Shown: in pieces, positions 7,035-10,943 of the stretch
How positions within the stretch are numbered: position 1 is the first letter of the stretch
How the letters are laid out: every line of letters starts with the position of its first letter
Assembly (NCBI GenBank): GCA_003157225.1
Contig: PMIZ01000159.1
Coordinates: 1 to 10,943, forward strand
Length of the DNA stretch: 10,943 nt
Reading direction: 5' to 3'
Source: Actinomycetota bacterium
GTDB lineage: Bacteria; Actinomycetota; Thermoleophilia; RBG-16-64-13
Position numbers and translations under genes: made by a program
The notes under the pieces: generated by a model
Databases searched by the model: none
What the model saw: only the letters and a program-made list of their open reading frames with translations
What the model was told of the DNA's origin: nothing

Positions 7035-8699
7035 TCAGTTGGGGGAAGTGGGTGGGATGCCCAGGCGCTTGAGAGCGAAGTCGGCGATCTTGGCAAAGGC
7101 CGGAGCGGCCACGTAGGCTCCGAACTGCTGGGTAATCGGATCGTCGACCGTGACCAGGATAACCAGCCTCGGATGCGACGCGGGGACCATGCCGACAAAC
7201 GAGGCAACGACGCGATCGGCATAGTACCCGCCGGTATCCTTGACCTTCTGGGCGGTGCCGGTCTTGCCTGCCACGTCGTAGCCCTTCACCTGAGCCAGTT
7301 TGCCGGTGCCGTCCTGAACCGTGACGGTCAACATCTGCCGCAATTGCGCGGCCACGCTTTCGCTGATGACCTGCCTGGTCCACGGCTGCCCCTGCCCCTT
7401 GACGAGATGAGGCTCGACCATGACGCCGTCATTGGCGATGGCGGCGTAGGCAGCGGCCAGCTGGAGTGGGGTCACCGCGACGCCCTGGCCGATGGGAACG
7501 TTGGCGATGGTTGTGCCCGACCAGCGCTCCGGCGCCAGCATCTGCCCGTCGACCTCACCAGGGAAGTCCACGTCCAGCTTCTGGGTGAATCCAAACTTGC
7601 GGATCATGTCCACCAATCGGGTCTTGCCGACCTTCAGTCCTAGCGTGACCGCGCCCACGTTGGATGACTTCGAGAGTATCTCGGTGACGGAGTAGTTCCG
7701 CACCGGCGGCACGTTCTCGCCGTGAGCCTCGTGCACCACTCGGTCATAGACGGCGATCGTAGGCTTTAGAGAGAATTTGGTGTCCGGCGTCACCAGGCCC
7801 GCTTCCAGGGCCGCCGCCGCGACCACCATCTTGAACGTCGATCCAGGCTCGTACTGATCGGTAACGGCCATGTTGCGGCGATCGCTCTCCTTGATCGCAC
7901 TCGAAGCGAAGTCGTTCGCGTCAAACACAGGAGTGTTCGCCATGGCCACAATCTCTCCATTCGTGGGATCGATCACCACGGCGCAGGCTTTGGTCGCCTT
8001 GAATTCCTGCACGATGTCGGTGAGTACTTTCTCCGTCTCGTACTGGATGTCGGCGTCGATGGTAAGAGTCAGATTTGCTCCCGGGACTGCCTGCTTCACC
8101 GCGGTCGTGGCGAGACGGTGCCCGCTGGGATCGCTCACCACCTGGAGCTCGCCGTTCTGGCCCGACAGTTCGTCGTCGTACTGAAGCTCCAGCCCCGCAA
8201 GGCCCTTGTCGTAGTCACCGCCGACCAAACCCAGGAGCTGCGGCGCCAGCGCCCCTTTTGGATAGACCCGCTTGGCCTCAGAACAGACGCCGATGCCCGC
8301 GATATTCAAGTCCGTCACCCTTTGACCCACGGCCAAGTCGATCTTCCGCGCGAGATACCTGAAAGCGGAGTCACCACTCAGCTTCGTCACCAGTTCCTCT
8401 TCGGCTATCCCCAACACTGGAGCGAGCTGCTTGGCAGCCGCGATCGGGTCCTTGATCTGCTTGGGATCGGCGTAGACGCTCGCCATTGTCCTCGACATGG
8501 CGAGCACCTCACCATTGCGGTCGTAGATGGCGCCCCGGGGCGCGTCGAGCTCTATGCTGTGGACGGACTGTACCTCAGCCTTGTTTTGGAGAGCAGGGGC
8601 GGCGATTACTTGCACGTAGAAGGTCCGGCCCATGAGGAGGACGAGGAAGAATAGAGCGAACCCCATGAACAGAGCAAGACGCTTGTTCGTCCGGCTCAT
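7035..8699 (-). CDS. ftsI: FtsI/PBP2-type class B penicillin-binding protein (septal transpeptidase)
   Basis: This is the monofunctional D,D-transpeptidase expected to crosslink septal peptidoglycan made by FtsW. It has 554 residues from ATG 8699. A short basic N-terminus precedes one membrane anchor (about residues 8-30). The PBP dimerisation domain starts with APRGAIYDRNG (53-63). The transpeptidase domain has all three active-site motifs: STFK (Ser287-Lys290), SSN (345-347) and KTG (479-481). It ends soon after the catalytic domain, and no PASTA repeats are seen. Two starts compete. GTG 8705 would overlap the upstream stop as GTGA. ATG 8699, two codons later, has AGGTGA at 8707-8702, which fits better, so I chose it. 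The gene sits between ftsL-like and murE, the usual place for ftsI. Confidence 0.94.
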   Translation of the reverse strand: MSRTNKRLALFMGFALFFLVLLMGRTFYVQVIAAPALQNKAEVQSVHSIELDAPRGAIYDRNGEVLAMSRTMASVYADPKQIKDPIAAAKQLAPVLGIAEEELVTKLSGDSAFRYLARKIDLAVGQRVTDLNIAGIGVCSEAKRVYPKGALAPQLLGLVGGDYDKGLAGLELQYDDELSGQNGELQVVSDPSGHRLATTAVKQAVPGANLTLTIDADIQYETEKVLTDIVQEFKATKACAVVIDPTNGEIVAMANTPVFDANDFASSAIKESDRRNMAVTDQYEPGSTFKMVVAAAALEAGLVTPDTKFSLKPTIAVYDRVVHEAHGENVPPVRNYSVTEILSKSSNVGAVTLGLKVGKTRLVDMIRKFGFTQKLDVDFPGEVDGQMLAPERWSGTTIANVPIGQGVAVTPLQLAAAYAAIANDGVMVEPHLVKGQGQPWTRQVISESVAAQLRQMLTVTVQDGTGKLAQVKGYDVAGKTGTAQKVKDTGGYYADRVVASFVGMVPASHPRLVILVTVDDPITQQFGAYVAAPAFAKIADFALKRLGIPPTSPN

Positions 8700-8701
8700 T
8701 G

Positions 8702-8707
8702 TCACCT
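8702..8707 (-). promoter_or_regulatory. Ribosome binding site of ftsI, overlapping the ftsL-like stop
   Basis: AGGTGA on the minus strand, two bases before ATG 8699. It contains the TGA stop of the upstream gene. It favours ATG 8699 over GTG 8705, because the GTG lies inside it. Confidence 0.55.
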
Positions 8708-9229
8708 GCCGGCGACCGTGGTATCACCCTTCGCCACCGCCGTCTGGATGCCCGTCTCCACGTAGCTAACCGACTTGGCCGGCTCGAGACCGAGGCGTCC
8801 TGCCTGCTCGGCCAGCCTGTCCGGAGTGGACAAGGCCGAGATCTGGGCGGAGAGCGAGGAGGTTTCGGCTGCCAACTGTTTCTGTTGGGTCTGAAGCTGG
8901 CCGACGGTGGATTCCACCTGAGTGGCAGCTGAGTTGATGAGCACCGGCGCGATGATGGCGCATCCAAGTAACAGTCCACAGAAGAGGACGGCGGCTACTA
9001 CCAACCTCCACCTGGGTTTGCGCCGAGTGACGACCTTGAGTTCGGGGAGGACTGGAGCTTGCCTTGTCTGCTCAACTTCGCGAGGCACTCGCGCAGTGGC
9101 CTCTCGGGTGTAGTAGCGGGTGTAGCGCGTCCGAGCCTCCAAGCGCTCCGCACTGCGGGTCGCGGCCGCGGAGGGGGTGAGGTCTCCCTCCCAGGCGTCC
9201 ATCCAGGCCGAACGCGTGGGAGTGGACAT
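8702..9229 (-). CDS. ftsL: FtsL-like bitopic division protein (septum formation initiator family)
   Basis: A 175-residue protein with the FtsL/DivIC layout. The cytoplasmic tail (about 1-74) is rich in Arg and Tyr. One membrane segment follows (about 75-98), then a Gln/Leu-rich stretch likely to form a coiled coil (103-133). The end, PDRLAEQAGRLGLEPAKSV (136-154), resembles the 'A..LGL..P' close of this family. FtsL with its partners controls FtsW/FtsI activity, and this gene lies directly before ftsI and after rsmH, the standard ftsL position. Sequence conservation in this family is low, so the call rests on topology, the C-terminal motif and context. The frame is open 51 codons further upstream (to 9382), but that part lies inside rsmH and looks unlike protein. 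ATG 9229 has AGGAG with a 6-nt spacer and shares one base with the rsmH stop (TGATG). Confidence 0.85.
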   Translation of the reverse strand: MSTPTRSAWMDAWEGDLTPSAAATRSAERLEARTRYTRYYTREATARVPREVEQTRQAPVLPELKVVTRRKPRWRLVVAAVLFCGLLLGCAIIAPVLINSAATQVESTVGQLQTQQKQLAAETSSLSAQISALSTPDRLAEQAGRLGLEPAKSVSYVETGIQTAVAKGDTTVAGR

Positions 9230-10155
9230 CAGAGTCTCCTGAGCGCCCGCAGTTTGGCCGAAGCGGACCGAGGATTCAGTTCCAGTTCGCGCAGGCCGGG
9301 AATCACGGGCTTGGAGGTCAGCACCTCCCCCGTGGTCTTGCCGCCGCAGACGCACACCGGGAACTCGGGTGGGCAGCTGCACGCGCGGGCCTTACCCGCA
9401 AAGAACTCCTTTACCATCCTGTCTTCGAGCGAGTGGAAGCTGATAACGGCCAGCACTCCTCCCGGCTCCAGCAATGAGAACGCGAGAGGCAGCGCACGGC
9501 GCAGGCTGTTCAGCTCGTCGTTGACTTCGATCCGGAGGGCCTGGAACACCCGCCGCGCCGGATTGCCGGCACCAAACCGAGCTGGGGTTGGGATGGCCCA
9601 CTTGATAGTCTCCACCAGCTCGCAGGTGCGCGAGTAGGGCGTTCTCTGCCTGCGCGAGACGATCGCCCGAGCGATCCTGCGTGAGTACCTCTCCTCGCCG
9701 TAGCGACTGAACAAGGTGGCAAGGTCGGCTTCCGGCCAGGTATTGACGATATCCGCGGCCGTCACGGCCAGTGTCGGATCCATGCGCATGTCGAGGGGAG
9801 CGTCGTAGCTGTACGAGAAACCCCGTTCGGGGGTATCGATCTGCATGCTGCTGAGACCCAGGTCCATGTAGATGTGGGTCGCTTTGAGACCCTCACTGGC
9901 GAGTTCGGTCAAGCTGTCGGCGAAGTTGCCCAGCAGGAACCGCGAACCACAATGCAGGTCCGCCTTGAGGTCGAAGTAGTAGTCCTCTGCGACGGGGTCT
10001 TGGTCGCACGCGACCAATTCGCCTCGCCGTCCTAGCTCCGCTCCGACTGCCGCCGCGTGCCCACCGCTGCCGAAGGTGCAGTCGATGACACGGCTATGGG
10101 CGCGCACGTCGAGCAGGTCGAGCAGCTCTTGTGTCAGGACCGGGACGTGAGCCAT
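9229..10155 (-). CDS. rsmH: RsmH (MraW), 16S rRNA m4C1402 N4-methyltransferase
   Basis: RsmH methylates N4 of C1402 in the 16S rRNA P site using SAM and is a conserved second gene of dcw clusters. From ATG 10155 the protein has 308 residues and starts MAHVPVL, the usual family opening. The SAM-binding loop is DCTFGSGGHA (25-34). MDLGLSSMQ (97-105), ERGFSY (110-115) and LDMRMD (121-126) follow. RRVFQALRIEVNDEL (201-215), ISFHSLEDR (238-246) and the C-terminal NPRSASAKLRA (294-304) are further family blocks. The four-cysteine cluster CSC...CVC (259-270) is seen in many members. In-frame ATGs at 10161 and 10197 are alternatives. GGAG at 10165-10162 is spaced 6 nt from 10155 but abuts 10161, and 10197 would overlap the end of mraZ. 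Confidence 0.95.
   Translation of the reverse strand: MAHVPVLTQELLDLLDVRAHSRVIDCTFGSGGHAAAVGAELGRRGELVACDQDPVAEDYYFDLKADLHCGSRFLLGNFADSLTELASEGLKATHIYMDLGLSSMQIDTPERGFSYSYDAPLDMRMDPTLAVTAADIVNTWPEADLATLFSRYGEERYSRRIARAIVSRRQRTPYSRTCELVETIKWAIPTPARFGAGNPARRVFQALRIEVNDELNSLRRALPLAFSLLEPGGVLAVISFHSLEDRMVKEFFAGKARACSCPPEFPVCVCGGKTTGEVLTSKPVIPGLRELELNPRSASAKLRALRRL
9236..9240 (-). promoter_or_regulatory. Ribosome binding site of the ftsL-like gene
   Basis: AGGAG on the minus strand, 6 nt before ATG 9229. It is the best match to a Shine-Dalgarno core in the cluster and fixes the short 175-residue start of the ftsL-like gene. Confidence 0.7.
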
Positions 10156-10161
10156 GGCCAT

Positions 10162-10165
10162 CTCC
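10162..10165 (-). promoter_or_regulatory. Ribosome binding site choosing the rsmH start
   Basis: GGAG on the minus strand, 6 nt before ATG 10155. It directly abuts the alternative ATG at 10161, which makes 10155 the better start. Confidence 0.5.
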
Positions 10166-10189
10166 GTGACGAATGAGGCTGCCGCTGCG

Positions 10190-10621
10190 CTAAGCATTCT
10201 TGCCCCGCCTTTCCGCTCTGCGTGCCGCCAAGGTGTCCGGATTCCAGATCTCGAGGTGGGTACGGTTGCCGATGATCTTGACCTTGCCGGACAGTCCCAA
10301 CTCTTCTCTGCGCTGGGTAGGGATGAGAACTCGGCCCTGCCGATCGGGTTCCAGATAGTCCTGGTTCATGTAGATGTCGCGGGCTCGCCAATCGGCTTCC
10401 TCGCTCTCGAAGACGTCGAGAGGTTCTATGTTTTTCGTATCGAATTCTTCCCACGACTCGGGATGAAACACAGAGACACACGGCTCTTTGCCGGGGAAGC
10501 GAACCAGGACGACGCCCTTCTCGAAATACTCCCGATACCGCGCAGGCAGTGTCACCCGACCCTTGGGATCGACGGCATGATCGAACTCACCTGACAGCAA
10601 TATCCGTTGCATGTTTGACAT
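10190..10621 (-). CDS. mraZ: MraZ, DNA-binding regulator of the dcw cluster
   Basis: MraZ is a ring-forming AbrB/SpoVT-fold protein that binds direct repeats upstream of its own gene and, in the species studied, regulates the dcw cluster. From ATG 10621 it has 143 residues, a normal family length. The two characteristic half-repeats are seen: DPKGRVTLPARYR (18-30) and DRQGRVLIPTQRRE (93-106). GEFDHAVD (11-18) is the family's N-terminal block. The C-terminus is basic (AARRAERRGKNA). Starts are ambiguous. GTG 10672 would put the MraZ box inside the coding region. ATG 10621 has GGAG at 10629-10626. ATG 10612 would fit a leaderless transcript from the promoter-like pair described separately. I prefer 10621. 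It is the first gene of the cluster and probably autoregulated through the box just upstream. Confidence 0.93.
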   Translation of the reverse strand: MSNMQRILLSGEFDHAVDPKGRVTLPARYREYFEKGVVLVRFPGKEPCVSVFHPESWEEFDTKNIEPLDVFESEEADWRARDIYMNQDYLEPDRQGRVLIPTQRREELGLSGKVKIIGNRTHLEIWNPDTLAARRAERRGKNA

Positions 10622-10648
10622 CTTACTCCACTTTGTTCCACTTTTCAA
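10620..10648 (-). promoter_or_regulatory. Possible mraZ promoter overlapping the MraZ box
   Basis: TTGAAA (10648-10643) and TAAGAT (10625-10620) are separated by 17 nt on the minus strand. They match the consensus at 5 of 6 and 4 of 6 positions. Transcription would begin near 10612-10613, at the second ATG of mraZ, giving a leaderless message. The -10 element overlaps ATG 10621, so this promoter and a start at 10621 exclude each other. This is weak evidence in an AT-rich patch. Confidence 0.3.
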
Positions 10649-10654
10649 CACTTT
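10628..10654 (-). promoter_or_regulatory. MraZ box: three AAAGTG direct repeats at 10-bp period
   Basis: Read on the minus strand, AAAGTG occurs at 10654-10649, 10644-10639 and 10634-10629. The starts are exactly 10 bp apart, one helical turn. The seventh base is T, G, G, so each unit fits AAAGTG[T/G], the operator form reported for mollicute MraZ. E. coli MraZ operators are also direct repeats with about one-turn spacing. The next 10-bp position upstream (10664-10659) reads ATATGA and does not fit, so there are three copies. The box lies directly before mraZ, and its last copy contains the GGAG of the likely mraZ ribosome binding site. MraZ bound here could block RNA polymerase and, in the RNA, the same bases serve translation. 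Autoregulation is inferred. Confidence 0.8.
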
Positions 10655-10943
10655 TCTTTCATATCCTGCCACTCACCCCCTTTTCCCTGCTCAGACCCCA
10701 TATTGGGCTGCTTCTCGCCTGCGGTCCTGCTGAAGAGACGTCGGTTTTCCCCGGCAAACCGCGCGGTACGGCGGCGCGCCAACCCGCAGGGATGACTGCA
10801 CTCATTCCTGTATGACAACTATTCTGCAGCGTCTATTGCACTGCGCGAGCCCGTGCGTGGGCGGAACTGAAGCTGGTCACGGAGACGCGCCTGGGTGACT
10901 ACCCGGCGGATGCGAAGGCGATCCAACTGGGCACGTCGGCCCA
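10655..10943. other. Upstream region of the dcw cluster without a clear gene
   Basis: No complete gene is visible here. Next to mraZ there is a purine-rich run on the minus strand (about 10661-10690). A small inverted repeat, CCCATATTGGG, lies at 10697-10707. A weak stem, CGGTTT at 10742-10747 with AAACCG at 10756-10761, has no T-run. 10801-10840 is locally AT-richer and may hold promoter elements, but none is convincing. From 10816 to the right edge a plus-strand frame is open with strongly GC-rich third positions yet no ATG, GTG or TTG. A minus-strand frame is also open from the edge to a TAG at 10819-10821. Either could be part of a neighbouring gene, or neither. Confidence 0.4.

Noticed and set aside
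6765..7643. Plus-strand open frame of 292 codons
   Set aside because: It is antisense to the murE start and the ftsI transpeptidase region, both certain. No motif or plausible ribosome site.
9230..9382. 51-codon N-terminal extension of the ftsL-like frame
   Set aside because: It lies within the conserved C-terminus of rsmH in another frame. The ATG at 9229 has a strong ribosome binding site and gives a normal FtsL layout.
10742..10761. Possible terminator stem upstream of mraZ
   Set aside because: Only six base pairs with an 8-nt loop and no T-run on either strand.
1..10943. A novel or mobile multi-gene system hidden in the window
   Set aside because: All ten genes are standard dcw members in standard order. 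I found no inverted terminal repeats, transposase, integrase, CRISPR repeats, tRNA or foreign-looking composition.

Overview
This window holds one continuous run of a division and cell wall (dcw) cluster. All ten recognisable genes lie on the minus strand and read from right to left: mraZ, rsmH (mraW), an ftsL-like gene, ftsI (class B PBP), murE, murF, mraY, murD, ftsW and the 5' part of murG, which runs off the left edge. The DNA is GC-rich. MurE carries the DNPR motif of meso-diaminopimelate-adding enzymes. MurG has a GGGTAGH nucleotide loop of the kind common in Actinomycetota. With the gene order, this suggests a GC-rich bacterium with mDAP-type peptidoglycan, most likely an actinomycetote, perhaps a deep-branching class. 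That placement is inference; no rRNA or other phylogenetic marker is present.

Layout from the transcription start. 10622-10943 is upstream DNA. Its most informative part is a short AT-rich patch just before mraZ with three AAAGTG direct repeats exactly 10 bp apart, matching the known form of MraZ operators. mraZ (10190-10621) and rsmH (9229-10155) are followed by the bitopic FtsL-like protein (8702-9229) and the FtsI transpeptidase (7035-8699). After a 45-nt gap, the only noncoding gap inside the cluster beyond the 34 nt between mraZ and rsmH, come murE (5439-6989), murF (4018-5442), mraY (3035-4018), murD (1581-3038), ftsW (256-1584) and murG (1-323, partial).

How the genes work together. 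MurE, MurF and MurD build the UDP-MurNAc-peptide in the cytoplasm. MraY loads it onto undecaprenyl phosphate to give lipid I, and MurG makes lipid II. FtsW polymerises lipid II at the septum while its partner FtsI crosslinks the strands, with the FtsL-like protein as an expected regulator of that pair. RsmH methylates 16S rRNA and MraZ is the likely autoregulator of the unit. Most junctions are stop/start overlaps of 1 to 4 nt (TGATG, GTGA, TAGTG, ATGA), or 68 nt at ftsW/murG, so the genes are probably one transcript with translational coupling.

I see no mobile element, CRISPR, tRNA, rRNA or unfamiliar multi-gene system. The points worth a second look are the MraZ box and a promoter-like pair overlapping it, substitutions in conserved FtsW motifs, the palindrome in the ftsI-murE gap, the long ftsW/murG overlap, and a coding-like but start-less stretch at the right end.
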